Shown: positions 1 to 6,530 of the stretch, one piece after another
Position numbering within the stretch: position 1 is the first letter of the stretch
Layout of the letters: every line of letters starts with the position of its first letter
Assembly (NCBI GenBank): GCA_046758845.1
Contig: JBHIBA010000059.1
Span: forward strand, 1-19,093
Direction: 5' to 3'
Origin: JBHIBA01 sp046758845
GTDB lineage: Bacteria; UBA8248; JACPRG01; G963555815
Length of the DNA: 19,093 bases
Notes under the pieces: generated by a model
What the model was told of the DNA's origin: nothing
The model's input: only the letters and a program-made list of their open reading frames with translations
The model's database searches: none
Position numbers and translations under genes: made by a program

Positions 1-39
1 CCGAATGCGGGAGCCTTGCGCAGCAAGGCGCGCATTCGG
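1..39. repeat. Long two-part hairpin at left edge
   Basis: The outer arms CCGAATGCG (1-9) and CGCATTCGG (31-39) are perfect 9-bp inverted copies. Inside them GCCTTGC (13-19) pairs with GCAAGGC (23-29) around a 3-base loop. Together they give a 16-bp imperfect hairpin with a small internal bulge. No T-run follows on the plus strand, so a simple intrinsic terminator is not evident. It could be a REP-like palindromic repeat or the end of an upstream transcript; the window edge prevents a decision. Confidence 0.5.
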
Positions 40-106
40 ACAAAGAAGGAAGCCAACGTAAGGACTCAGACCACCGGCTCAGCCCGACACGCTCTCAACC
101 CAAGCA

Positions 107-130
107 GGCCCGGTCATGCAATGCCGGGCC
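107..130. repeat. GC-rich inverted repeat, possible terminator
   Basis: GGCCCGG (107-113) and CCGGGCC (124-130) are perfect 7-bp arms, extended by CAT/ATG inside with one bulged base. On the plus strand it is followed by GTCAAAAGTTTT, a weak T-tract a few bases away, so it could end a plus-strand transcript arriving from the left of the window. No such gene is visible. Confidence 0.35.
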
Positions 131-152
131 GTCAAAAGTTTTCCGGGGGGTT

Positions 153-188
153 CCAAGGGGGGCCGGTTTTCAAAAAGGCCCCCCTGGG
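153..188 (-). terminator. Strong hairpin downstream of the nucleotidyltransferase gene
   Basis: AGGGGGGCC (156-164) pairs perfectly with GGCCCCCCT (177-185), and two further C-G pairs follow after one mismatch; the 12-base loop contains TTTT and AAAA runs. It lies about 57 bases past the stop codon of the minus-strand gene ending at 245. It lacks an immediate T-run on either strand, so it is a candidate transcript end or 3' stabilising structure rather than a textbook terminator. Confidence 0.35.
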
Positions 189-244
189 TAATCTGTCCGA
201 GATTTAAAAACTGCCCCCTGGCAATTAAGCGCGGGAGCCCAGTC

Positions 245-871
245 TTACGGGGCGGGAAGGACCGGACCAGTTTCAAACACCCTCAAGCACGCCTCATAGT
301 CTTCCTCGCGATCGATGTCCATCCGGACCGCTGGGGTGTGGACCTCCAAGCTCGCCACGGAGTCGGCATGGGCTTCCAAGAGGGGTCGCGCCCCCGCGTC
401 CCCGGTCATGGAGAGAAGCGTGCCGCGCAGCATCGCGCTCACCAGAACCGGATTTCCCCGCTTTCCCGAAAAGACGGGCACGACCAGAAGAGGGTCGTCC
501 CGCCGGAACCGCTCCAGCAGCGCGGCGACGATCTCCGGGCCGACGAGGGGCTGGTCTCCGAGGAAGATGACGAAGCATCCGCTCTGCGACGACGACGCCC
601 GGACGCCGGCTTTCAGAGAGGTGGATTGGCCCTGGGCGTAATCGGGGTTGTAGACGATTCGCACGGGAAGATGACGCAAAGCCGCCTCAATCTCCTCGCG
701 CTCATGACCGGTGACGACGATGACTTCCTCCAAGGGCGCGGCCATGGCGTTCTCCACCGTCCAGGCGACAACGGGCTTGGGCCCCATGGGCAGAAGGAGT
801 TTGTTCCTGCGGAGCCGGGTGGAGAGGCCGGCGGCCAAGACGATCCCGGACGCGCCGGCAGACACGACCAT
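245..871 (-). CDS. MobA/MocA-like nucleotidyltransferase
   Basis: Predicted cytosolic nucleotidyltransferase of the MobA-like (NTP_transf_3) family, whose best-known members attach CMP or GMP to the molybdenum cofactor. With the ATG at 871 it has 208 residues, normal for the family. The nucleotide-binding signature LAAGLSTRL...K lies at about residues 12-24, the metal-site motif GDQP at 105-108, RGNPV at 138-142 and GDAGARPLL at about 158. MocA proteins usually have GHPV where this has GNPV. The start at 871 is preferred because AGGGG lies 8 bases upstream and a promoter candidate ends just before it; in-frame GTG 943 and ATG 916 would add 24 or 15 residues that do not look like family sequence. 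The gene stands alone and divergent from cinA, and no molybdoenzyme gene is in view, so the substrate is not settled; sugar or other cofactor nucleotidyltransferases remain possible. Confidence 0.85.
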   Translation of the reverse strand: MVVSAGASGIVLAAGLSTRLRRNKLLLPMGPKPVVAWTVENAMAAPLEEVIVVTGHEREEIEAALRHLPVRIVYNPDYAQGQSTSLKAGVRASSSQSGCFVIFLGDQPLVGPEIVAALLERFRRDDPLLVVPVFSGKRGNPVLVSAMLRGTLLSMTGDAGARPLLEAHADSVASLEVHTPAVRMDIDREEDYEACLRVFETGPVLPAP

Positions 872-911
872 TCCTGTTTCCCCTGATGACGCCGTAAGTG
901 CCTCTCTCCCT

Positions 912-940
912 ATCATGGGGTCGCACTCCCGGAAGGTCAA
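912..940 (-). promoter_or_regulatory. Candidate sigma70 promoter for the nucleotidyltransferase gene
   Basis: Read on the minus strand, TTGACC (940-935) is followed after 17 bases by CATGAT (917-912), 5/6 and 4/6 matches to the -35 and -10 consensus. Transcription would start near 905, giving a leader of about 34 bases to the ATG at 871. It overlaps the alternative upstream start codons, which argues for the shorter protein. Confidence 0.4.
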
Positions 941-1010
941 CACGGCCTTCGCGGCTCGATCCAGCCGGGCGAGCCTTGCGGGGGGGAACAGCTCTCCGGT
1001 GAAATCGCTG

Positions 1011-1019
1011 TGTTACAAT
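1011..1019 (+). promoter_or_regulatory. Candidate extended -10 promoter for cinA
   Basis: TGTTACAAT is an extended -10 element (TGn then TACAAT, 5/6). No good -35 hexamer lies 16-18 bases upstream. A start near 1026 would give a leader of about 140 bases covering the inverted repeats at 1027-1145. A similar TGTTACTAT occurs at 2547-2555. Confidence 0.35.
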
Positions 1020-1026
1020 GCCGCCG

Positions 1027-1145
1027 CTGGCTTCAGCCTGAGCAGGCCAGGGTCGCCTTTCTTCGTCCTCCTCTGTGAAGAGGGGGCGGACGGTGATGTC
1101 TGCCCCCTGACCTGTGGCTCCCCACCAGAGGAGGACGGGACCCGG
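1027..1145 (+). promoter_or_regulatory. Structured leader candidate upstream of cinA
   Basis: Nested complementary segments suggest a multi-helix RNA. CGTCCTCCTCT (1064-1074) pairs perfectly with AGAGGAGGACG (1127-1137), 11 bp. Inside this are two hairpins: AGGGGGCGGA (1081-1090) with TCTGCCCCCT (1099-1108), 10 bp with one G-U, and GTGG (1114-1117) with CCAC (1122-1125). Outside, GGGTC (1050-1054) pairs with GACCC (1139-1143). A competing upstream helix CTGGC/GCCAG (1027-1031, 1046-1050) shares bases with the outer one. The result is a three-way junction ending 20 bases before the cinA start. I do not recognise a known riboswitch class. No U-run follows, so any control would act on translation or RNA stability. 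It could instead be a dispersed palindromic repeat. Confidence 0.4.
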
Positions 1146-1164
1146 TTTCAAGAGCGGTCGGGAC

Positions 1165-2433
1165 ATGAAGAAGACCTCACAAACGAAGGCCGAGATCATC
1201 GCCGTCGGGACCGAGATCCTTCTGGGCGACCTGGTGGATACAAACTCGGTTTACCTGGCGGAGCAACTCAAGGGGATCGGCCTCAACCTGCATCTGAAGA
1301 CCGTTGTCGGGGACAATCCGAAAAGGCTGACCGCCGCCATCGCAGGCGCCCACGAGCGGGCCCAGGTCGTCATCACCTCAGGGGGACTCGGACCCACAGT
1401 GGATGACCTCACGCGCGAAGCCGTCGCCGCCGTGATGGGCGTTCCGCTAGTGTTCAAACAGGAGCTGATGGAGCAGATCGAATCCCTCTTCCATAGACGC
1501 GGCTTTACGATGAGCCCCAACAACCGGAAGCAAGCCTACATCCCCGAAGGCGCCCTCCCCATCGAGAACCCGGTAGGGACGGCCCCCTGTTTCATCGTGG
1601 AAGACGCGAGGGGGGTCATCATCTCTTTGCCGGGGGTCCCCCGGGAATTGAGGTATCTGATGGAAACGCGCGTCATCCCCTACCTGCGGGGGAAGTTCGC
1701 CCTGGGGGAGCTGATCCGCGTCCGGGTTCTCAGGACTTGCGCATTGGGGGAGAGCCACGTGGACCAACTCATCCACGACCTTTTCGAGTCCTCCCGCAAC
1801 CCCTCCATCGCGGTTCTGGCCCATCCTGGGCGCGTGGACATCCGCCTCACGGCGAAGGGGGGGAGCGAAGAAGAGGTCGAACCCATGCTGGACGAGCTGG
1901 AGGGACGCGTCCGCGAACGGGTGGGGGCGGCCATTTACGGATACGGGCGGGACACCGTCGAGGGCGCCGTCGGACGTCTGATGCGCGAGGGCGGCCACAC
2001 CCTGGCGACGCTGGAGACGAATACCGGGGGTGCGCTCGCCGCCCGCCTGATGACCGTTCCTGGAAGCGATTCCTTCTTCAAAGGGGGTTGGGTGGCTTCG
2101 TCCCGCGGCTTTTGGGCCGCCCTGCTCGGCCGGGAAGGCGACGTGGGGGTCTCGGCCGAGGCAGCCGCCGATCTCGCCCGCCGGGTCCGGCGGCTTTCGG
2201 GGGCCGAGATGGGCCTGGCCACCCTCGGTCCGGTCCTGGGCGGCAGAGAACAGGAGGTCGCGCCTGCCGATCCTACCCACATTGTCCTTGTCCCGGGCGG
2301 TGAATCCTCCGTCATCGTCCGATACGAGCGAAAGTTCGGGGGGAGCGGAAGTTTCCTTCAGGAGCGGGTGACCATCACTGCGCTGGACGTTCTTCGGCGA
2401 CACCTTCTGGGCGCCGAACCGCTGAGGGTGTGA
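1165..2433 (+). CDS. cinA: CinA family protein with degenerate deamidase domain
   Basis: 422 residues, two-domain CinA architecture. The N-terminal MoCF_biosynth/COG1058 domain (about residues 8-175) keeps the motifs VGTEILLGDLVDTNS (14-28) and TSGGLGPTVDDLT (71-83); in the family this domain has metal-dependent ADP-ribose pyrophosphatase activity. The C-terminal CinA domain (about 265-415) is in the place of the NMN deamidase (PncC), which recycles NMN in the pyridine nucleotide cycle. Here its usual AESCTGG motif reads LETNTGG (283-289), the SNEAK segment that supplies the catalytic Lys reads SRGFW (313-317), and the usual ITGIAGP loop reads ATLGPVLG (352-359). Deamidase activity is therefore probably lost. 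ATG 1165 is chosen because conserved sequence begins about 10 residues later; an in-frame GTG at 1114 would add 17 atypical residues and fall inside the inverted repeats. No strong ribosome binding site is visible. Confidence 0.88.
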   Translation: MKKTSQTKAEIIAVGTEILLGDLVDTNSVYLAEQLKGIGLNLHLKTVVGDNPKRLTAAIAGAHERAQVVITSGGLGPTVDDLTREAVAAVMGVPLVFKQELMEQIESLFHRRGFTMSPNNRKQAYIPEGALPIENPVGTAPCFIVEDARGVIISLPGVPRELRYLMETRVIPYLRGKFALGELIRVRVLRTCALGESHVDQLIHDLFESSRNPSIAVLAHPGRVDIRLTAKGGSEEEVEPMLDELEGRVRERVGAAIYGYGRDTVEGAVGRLMREGGHTLATLETNTGGALAARLMTVPGSDSFFKGGWVASSRGFWAALLGREGDVGVSAEAAADLARRVRRLSGAEMGLATLGPVLGGREQEVAPADPTHIVLVPGGESSVIVRYERKFGGSGSFLQERVTITALDVLRRHLLGAEPLRV

Positions 2434-2453
2434 GGCCTTTGTGGGGGAAAAAC

Positions 2454-2471
2454 CCGCCGGTTTGCCGGCGG
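2454..2471 (-). terminator. GC hairpin with T-run on the minus strand
   Basis: CCGCCGG (2454-2460) pairs with CCGGCGG (2465-2471) around the loop TTTG. The A-run just before it reads GTTTTT directly after the hairpin on the minus strand, the form of an intrinsic terminator for leftward transcripts. No leftward gene is visible to the right, so it may limit antisense transcription into cinA or simply end the cinA message on the plus strand without a T-run. Confidence 0.35.
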
Positions 2472-2526
2472 CTTCGCCGTCTCCGGTGCTGAATCCCGGT
2501 TTTGCCCGCGCTGCTAGGATTGATAC

Positions 2527-2555
2527 TTGCTTCGTCCGGGACGGATTGTTACTAT
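2527..2555 (+). promoter_or_regulatory. Candidate extended -10 promoter for the gamma-CA/phosphate operon
   Basis: TTGCTT (2527-2532) is followed after 17 bases by TACTAT (2550-2555), which is preceded by TGT to give an extended -10 element. The -35 match is weak. Transcription would start near 2562, giving a leader of about 207 bases before the GTG at 2769. Confidence 0.4.
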
Positions 2556-2753
2556 ACGGAGAGCTTTGCCCTTGCTGCCATTTTATGCTTTGAGGGAGAA
2601 GATCTGCTTCCGGTTCGGGACGCGAAAGGGTGCATTCCTTCCAGACCATCCTCTTCACGTGAAACGGATTCACCGGGGGGCCATCCTCATCTCGCGGCTT
2701 CGCAGTTTTGCCGGCAATCCCGAGGCCCGAGCCGGTGCAACTCCCATCCCGGC

Positions 2754-2769
2754 CCGCACGGCTGTGCGG
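2754..2769 (+). promoter_or_regulatory. Hairpin abutting the gamma-CA start codon
   Basis: CCGCAC (2754-2759) and GTGCGG (2764-2769) form a 6-bp stem with a 4-base loop; the last base of the stem is the first base of the GTG start codon. No ribosome binding site is recognisable upstream. The stem may limit or shape translation initiation, or the true initiation mode may be leaderless-like or coupled. Confidence 0.35.
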
Positions 2770-3299
2770 TGAAGGCAATCGTTCTCCCGTACGGCGGGGT
2801 TTCCCCCCGCATTCCCCCCTCAGCGTTCTTGGCCCCTGGGGCCGTGGTCGTCGGGGATGTGGAGGTCGGCGAAAGGGCGGGGATCTGGTTTTACGCCGTG
2901 GTGCGCGGGGATGTAAGCCCCGTCTCTATCGGAGAAGGAACCAACATCCAGGACGGTTGTGTCCTCCACGGCCAGATGGGGGAATGGGACGTCCGCGTGG
3001 GCAAGAACGTGACGCTGGGCCACCATGCGATCGTTCACGGCAGTGTCGTAGAGGATGATGTGCTGATCGGCATGGGTTCGCGCATTCTGAACGGCTGCCA
3101 GATCGGTTCCGGTTCCATTGTTGCGGCGGGGGCGGTTCTGCGCGAAGGGACGAAGGTCCCCCCGGGAAGCCTGGTCGCGGGCGTTCCCGCCGAGGTCCGA
3201 AGGGAGGTGCGGAAGGAAGAGTTGGAAACCATCCGAAACTCCGCCCTTCACTACATCGAGTATGCGAAGTCCTATCGCGCCTTGTTTGGCCCCGGTTGA
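2769..3299 (+). CDS. Gamma-carbonic-anhydrase-like hexapeptide-repeat protein
   Basis: 176 residues, the normal length of the YrdA/CaiE/PaaY type of gamma carbonic anhydrase homologues, trimeric left-handed beta-helix proteins that bind zinc or iron. The N-terminus (SAFLAPGAVVVGDVEVGE) matches the family start, followed by hexapeptide turns to about residue 140 and a C-terminal helix. The three metal histidines align as H67 (VLHG), H85 and H90 (GHHAIVH); R47 and D49 (VRGD), Q61 and D62 also match conserved positions of the archaeal Cam enzyme. The metal site is therefore complete, but many members have no proven CO2 hydration activity, and acyltransferase-like roles are possible. GTG 2769 is chosen because upstream residues are unlike the family. 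It leads a possible operon with the phosphate genes, 103 bases ahead of the DUF47 gene. Confidence 0.85.
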   Translation: MKAIVLPYGGVSPRIPPSAFLAPGAVVVGDVEVGERAGIWFYAVVRGDVSPVSIGEGTNIQDGCVLHGQMGEWDVRVGKNVTLGHHAIVHGSVVEDDVLIGMGSRILNGCQIGSGSIVAAGAVLREGTKVPPGSLVAGVPAEVRREVRKEELETIRNSALHYIEYAKSYRALFGPG

Positions 3300-3371
3300 T
3301 TCGTCCTTGTTTTCCCGCTTCCGCGGGCTCCAGCGAGCGGCCCGGCCACGGGAGGTGGAGATGCCGCGTTT

Positions 3372-3388
3372 CTGACCACTTGGGTCAG
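3372..3388 (+). promoter_or_regulatory. Small hairpin next to the DUF47 ribosome binding site
   Basis: CTGACC (3372-3377) and GGTCAG (3383-3388) form a 6-bp stem with a 5-base loop, ending two bases before the GGAGG site at 3391-3395. Another short stem, CCCGC/GCGGG, lies at 3314-3327. Neither is followed by a T-run, so they look like leader or mRNA-end structures rather than terminators. Confidence 0.25.
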
Positions 3389-3402
3389 TCGGAGGACCCC
3401 CC

Positions 3403-4077
3403 ATGAGAAGCATCGTTCAGTTGTTCGGCAAGTCGCCCTTCGAGCCGCTTTACGAACACATGAAAAAGACGAAGGAATGCGTTGAGCTCGTTAGTCCCCT
3501 GTTTGAGGCCCTGTACCGGGGAGACAACGAGGAAATTCAGCGGATCAGCGACCGGGTGTCCAAGCTGGAGCACGACGCCGACATCATCAAGAACGAGATC
3601 CGAGACCACCTTCCGCGCACCCTGTTCATGCCGGTGAGCCGGAGCGATTTCTTCTCGGTCCTCTCGCAACAGGACGCCATCCCCGACTCGGTGGAAGACC
3701 TTTGCGTCCTGCTGACCCTGCGCCCGATGACTGTCCCTGAGGAACTGAAGGAGGGCCTTGGGGATTTCCTCGAAAAGAGCCTGAAGGTTTTCTACCGGAC
3801 CTTCGAGGTCGTTGAGCAGGTGGAGCGTCTTCTCGGTTCGGCCTTCGGGGGTCCGGACGTCGAGAAGATTCACGCACGGATCAACGAAATCGGCATGCTG
3901 GAGTGGGAAGCGGACAAGGCGCAATTCGCCCTGGTGAAGCACATGTTTGGAATGGAAGACCGCGTGGACCCGGTTTCCATCTTCCTGTGGTCGAAAATCT
4001 TTCAAGAGCTGGGAGAACTGTCCAACTATTCGGAGAAGACCGCGGACCGCCTCCGGGCGCTCCTTTCAAAGGGATAG
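3403..4077 (+). CDS. DUF47/PhoU-like phosphate transport regulator
   Basis: 224 residues, all-helical, of the DUF47 family (PhoU-like, TIGR00153 type), usually encoded directly before a PiT transporter and thought to act as its accessory or regulatory partner. Recognisable features are the N-terminal LFGKSPFEPLYEHM segment, the acidic metal-binding helix pattern KLEHDADIIKNEIRDHL with FMPVSRSDFFSVLSQQDAIPD, and a second PhoU-like helix pair around EWEADKAQFALVKHMF. GGAGG at 3391-3395 lies seven bases before the ATG, a good ribosome binding site that fixes the start. The PiT gene follows 27 bases downstream, so the two are almost surely cotranscribed. The protein is predicted to be cytosolic. 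Its exact mechanism is not known for the family as a whole. Confidence 0.9.
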   Translation: MRSIVQLFGKSPFEPLYEHMKKTKECVELVSPLFEALYRGDNEEIQRISDRVSKLEHDADIIKNEIRDHLPRTLFMPVSRSDFFSVLSQQDAIPDSVEDLCVLLTLRPMTVPEELKEGLGDFLEKSLKVFYRTFEVVEQVERLLGSAFGGPDVEKIHARINEIGMLEWEADKAQFALVKHMFGMEDRVDPVSIFLWSKIFQELGELSNYSEKTADRLRALLSKG

Positions 4078-4104
4078 AGAGCCGAAAAAGGGGTGCCCGT
4101 AGGG

Positions 4105-5337
4105 ATGGACTTTTCTGTCTTCGTTCTGCCCGCCGCCCTCGTTGTGGGCGCATACATGGCCTGGAGCATCGGCGCCAACGATGTGGCCAACGCCATGGGA
4201 ACGTCGGTGGGCAGCGGGGCGCTCACGCTCCGCCAAGCCGTCCTCATCGCCGCCGTCTTCGAATTCATCGGGGCCTTCTTCGTCGGCACACACGTGACGG
4301 ACACCGTCCGGGGGCGCATCCTCGAGGCCGGGCCCTTCCTCCAGCAGCCTGAGGCGCTCATCCGGGGGATGTTCTCGGCCCTCCTCGGCGCCGCCATCTG
4401 GCTGCACGTCGCCAGCTATTTCGGGTGGCCGGTCTCCACGACCCATTCCATCGTCGGCGCCATTATCGGCTTCGGCCTCCTGAGCGGCTTCGAGACGATC
4501 CAATATCCCGTCCTGGGGAAGATCGTCGCCAGTTGGTTCATTTCGCCCTCGCTGGGGGCGGCGATTTCTTTCGGTATGTTCAGCTTCATCCGGCGGAAGA
4601 TCCTCACGGCGGAAGACGCCCGCCGGGCTTTGCAGAAAATAGGTCGGTACCTGGTGGGGCTGGTCTTCTGCATCCTCACGCTTGCCGTCATCTACAAGGG
4701 CCTGAAGAACCTCAAGCTGGACTTGCCCATCTGGCAGGCGCTAGGCATCGCCCTGGTGAGCGGGGTCGTCCTCGGAGCGTGGGTCGACCGGATCATCCAG
4801 ACCAAACTCGTGGCGAGCCCCGATCAACTTGCTCACGTGGAAGGGGTTTTCGGATATTTGCAAATTCTTACCGCCGCTTATGTCGCGTTCGCCCACGGGG
4901 CCAATGACGTGGCCAACGCCATTGGTCCTCTGGCCGTCGTCGTGGCCGGGGTCAAGGGAGCCATCGTCTCCCTGAAGGTTCCCGTCCCCCTTTGGCTTCT
5001 GGCCATGGGCGGGCTGGCCATCGTTGTGGGACTTGCTACCTTCGGTTATCGTGTCATGGCCACCATCGGCAAGAAGATCACGGATATAACCCCCTCGCGG
5101 GGCTTCTCGGCAGAGTTCGGCACAGCCACGACGGTCCTCCTTTTCTCCAAACTCGGTCTCCCCATCTCCACGACCCACACCCTGGTGGGCGCGGTGATCG
5201 GCGTTGGGGTGGCCGGGGGGATGTCCGCCCTCAACCTGAGAATGGTCTGGACCATCTTGAAATCATGGGTCGCCACCATCCCCATTGCGGCCTCCCTCAC
5301 CATCGTGATTGACCTCCTCCTGCGCGTGTTTGTCTAG
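4105..5337 (+). CDS. pit: PiT family inorganic phosphate transporter
   Basis: 410 residues from ATG 4105. Low-affinity inner-membrane phosphate (metal phosphate) symporter of the PiT/PHO4 family. The inverted duplication typical of the family is clear: GANDVANA occurs at residues 23-30 and again in the second half (AHGANDVANAIG), and each half also has a WPVSTTHS / LPISTTHT motif followed by a GA(I/V)IG helix. Roughly ten hydrophobic membrane segments are visible with a short cytoplasmic loop (RRKILTAEDARRALQK) in the middle. An in-frame GTG at 4093 would add four residues; neither start has an ideally spaced ribosome binding site, although AAGGGG lies upstream of 4093. The DUF47 gene before it and the Ppx-like gene eight bases after it suggest one phosphate-handling unit. 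Confidence 0.93.
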   Translation: MDFSVFVLPAALVVGAYMAWSIGANDVANAMGTSVGSGALTLRQAVLIAAVFEFIGAFFVGTHVTDTVRGRILEAGPFLQQPEALIRGMFSALLGAAIWLHVASYFGWPVSTTHSIVGAIIGFGLLSGFETIQYPVLGKIVASWFISPSLGAAISFGMFSFIRRKILTAEDARRALQKIGRYLVGLVFCILTLAVIYKGLKNLKLDLPIWQALGIALVSGVVLGAWVDRIIQTKLVASPDQLAHVEGVFGYLQILTAAYVAFAHGANDVANAIGPLAVVVAGVKGAIVSLKVPVPLWLLAMGGLAIVVGLATFGYRVMATIGKKITDITPSRGFSAEFGTATTVLLFSKLGLPISTTHTLVGAVIGVGVAGGMSALNLRMVWTILKSWVATIPIAASLTIVIDLLLRVFV

Positions 5338-5345
5338 AAGGCTTC

Positions 5346-6347
5346 ATGCCTCTGTGCGCCGCCGCCATCGACCTGGGGAGCCTGGCGGTTCGCCTTCACA
5401 TCGCACAGGCCCCGGGGAAGGGGCGGGCCAAGTCTACTGGGGCCGGCTTTCGCGCGCCTTTCCGGTCGCTGCACGAAGAGCGCCGCATTTCGCGTTTGGC
5501 GGAAAACCTTGAACCCGGCGAAGACCTCTCACCGGAAGGACAGGGACGGGTCCTCGCCATCCTACGGGAGTTCCGGGCCGTCATCGAGCGGTTCGGCGTC
5601 GAGCCCGGCCTGACCCGAGTCGTCGCCACCGAGGCCTTGCGGAAGGCGCGGAACGGGTCCGACTTTGCGAGACGCATCCGGACGGAGACGGGACTTTCCG
5701 CCCTTATCCTCTCCCCGGAAGAGGAGGCCCGGTGGACCGCGCGAGGGGCGCTTCTTTGTGGAGCGGCCCATCGGTGGCCCCTTCTCGTCGGGGACCCCGG
5801 CGGCGGAAGCCTGGAAGTTGTCTGGATCGAGGGGGAGGGCCTTGAACTTCGACATGGGAGCGAACCCCTGGGGGTCCTGGACCTGTTGCGCCGGTTCCCT
5901 TTGGGGGCGCCCGCAGCGCCCGGCGCGCTGGCAGAACTGGAGTCCGCGGCGCAGGCGACCATCGAGCGGTTGTTGAGGCGGGTGAGACCGCCCGGGAAAT
6001 CAACCGGAGAAGGGGTGGGTTCGCTGTTGGTGACGGGGGGGACGGCCCTGAACCTGGGGGCGATCAGTCGAAAGACTGCCCCGCATCACGTTCGAGCCTT
6101 CTTCCATTCGGATGTTTCCCGACATGAGCTGGAAAAGATCTACCGCCGGATTGCGTCTTTGGATCTTGAGGGAAGGAGAGAAGAGCGCTGTCTGGAGCGG
6201 GGAAGGGAAGATGTCATCGTGCCGGGGCTTGCGGTTCTTCGCGGCCTGGTCTTGGCGAGTGGCGTCGGCTCCCTGACGGTGACCCATCTGGGGCTCCGGG
6301 AGGGAATCTTAGACGCCCTGCTCAGAGGAAAGGAAACGCCGGGTTAA
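5346..6347 (+). CDS. Ppx/GppA-family phosphatase, atypical N-terminal loop
   Basis: 333 residues, about the length of the two-domain core of the exopolyphosphatase/pppGpp phosphatase family (ASKHA fold). Motifs in order: AIDLGSLAVRL (7-17), VATEALRKARNGSDF (93-107), the SPEEEARW segment with the catalytic glutamate (123-130), GDPGGGSLEV (149-158), SEPLGVLDL (172-180), a VTGGTALNLGAI segment and VIVPGLAVLRGLV near the end. The first phosphate-binding loop, normally GSNS or GTNS, reads GSLA here, so activity or substrate may differ. The ATG lies eight bases after the PiT stop with GAAGG close by, showing cotranscription with the phosphate importer; a link between phosphate uptake and polyphosphate or alarmone turnover is an inference. 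Whether it acts on polyphosphate or pppGpp cannot be told from sequence. Confidence 0.82.
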   Translation: MPLCAAAIDLGSLAVRLHIAQAPGKGRAKSTGAGFRAPFRSLHEERRISRLAENLEPGEDLSPEGQGRVLAILREFRAVIERFGVEPGLTRVVATEALRKARNGSDFARRIRTETGLSALILSPEEEARWTARGALLCGAAHRWPLLVGDPGGGSLEVVWIEGEGLELRHGSEPLGVLDLLRRFPLGAPAAPGALAELESAAQATIERLLRRVRPPGKSTGEGVGSLLVTGGTALNLGAISRKTAPHHVRAFFHSDVSRHELEKIYRRIASLDLEGRREERCLERGREDVIVPGLAVLRGLVLASGVGSLTVTHLGLREGILDALLRGKETPG

Positions 6348-6417
6348 ATCCCAATAATTCGTTGATTTCAGAAGAGATTCGGCGGTCCGGCGCCCTCCCG
6401 GCACATTCTCTTCTCGC

Positions 6418-6447
6418 TTGACAAACCTGCTCGTGTGTCCTTATATA
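6418..6447 (+). promoter_or_regulatory. Sigma70 promoter of the yceD-rpmF-fab operon
   Basis: A perfect TTGACA (6418-6423) is followed after 18 bases by TATATA (6442-6447), in a local AT-richer stretch of an otherwise GC-rich sequence. Transcription would begin near 6454, leaving a leader of about 77 bases that holds a CTGCC/GGCAG stem. I see no terminator for the preceding gene and no clear operator for a fatty-acid regulator. Confidence 0.75.
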
Positions 6448-6530
6448 CGTGGGTCTAAATAGGTTGAGTCCCCTGCCTGGCGGCCGGAAGGCAGCCGCTC
6501 TATTCGAGGACCTCGGCTGGGAACCTCTCA

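Larger units (their letters stand above)
2434..2768 (+). other. Intergenic region between cinA and the gamma-CA gene
   Basis: 335 bases without a supported gene. It contains a hairpin at 2454-2471, a promoter candidate at 2527-2555, a GTGAA/TTCAC inverted repeat inside the stretch 2650-2680, and a hairpin running into the next start codon. An 81-codon frame from TTG 2527 to TGA 2772 overlaps the next gene by four bases (GTGA), but it begins inside the promoter candidate, has no ribosome binding site and resembles no protein I know. Confidence 0.5.

Noticed and set aside
1040..1145. Inverted repeats compared with SRP RNA, fluoride, TPP and mini-ykkC motifs
   Set aside because: The conserved bases of these RNAs are absent, so no known class is claimed.
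2527..2772. 81-codon frame overlapping the gamma-CA start by GTGA
   Set aside because: Starts with TTG inside a promoter candidate, lacks a ribosome binding site and resembles no known protein, though the overlap itself looked like coupling.
1447..2778. 443-codon open frame on the minus strand across cinA
   Set aside because: It mirrors the high-GC codon pattern of cinA, has no recognisable domain, and spans the non-coding gap to the right.
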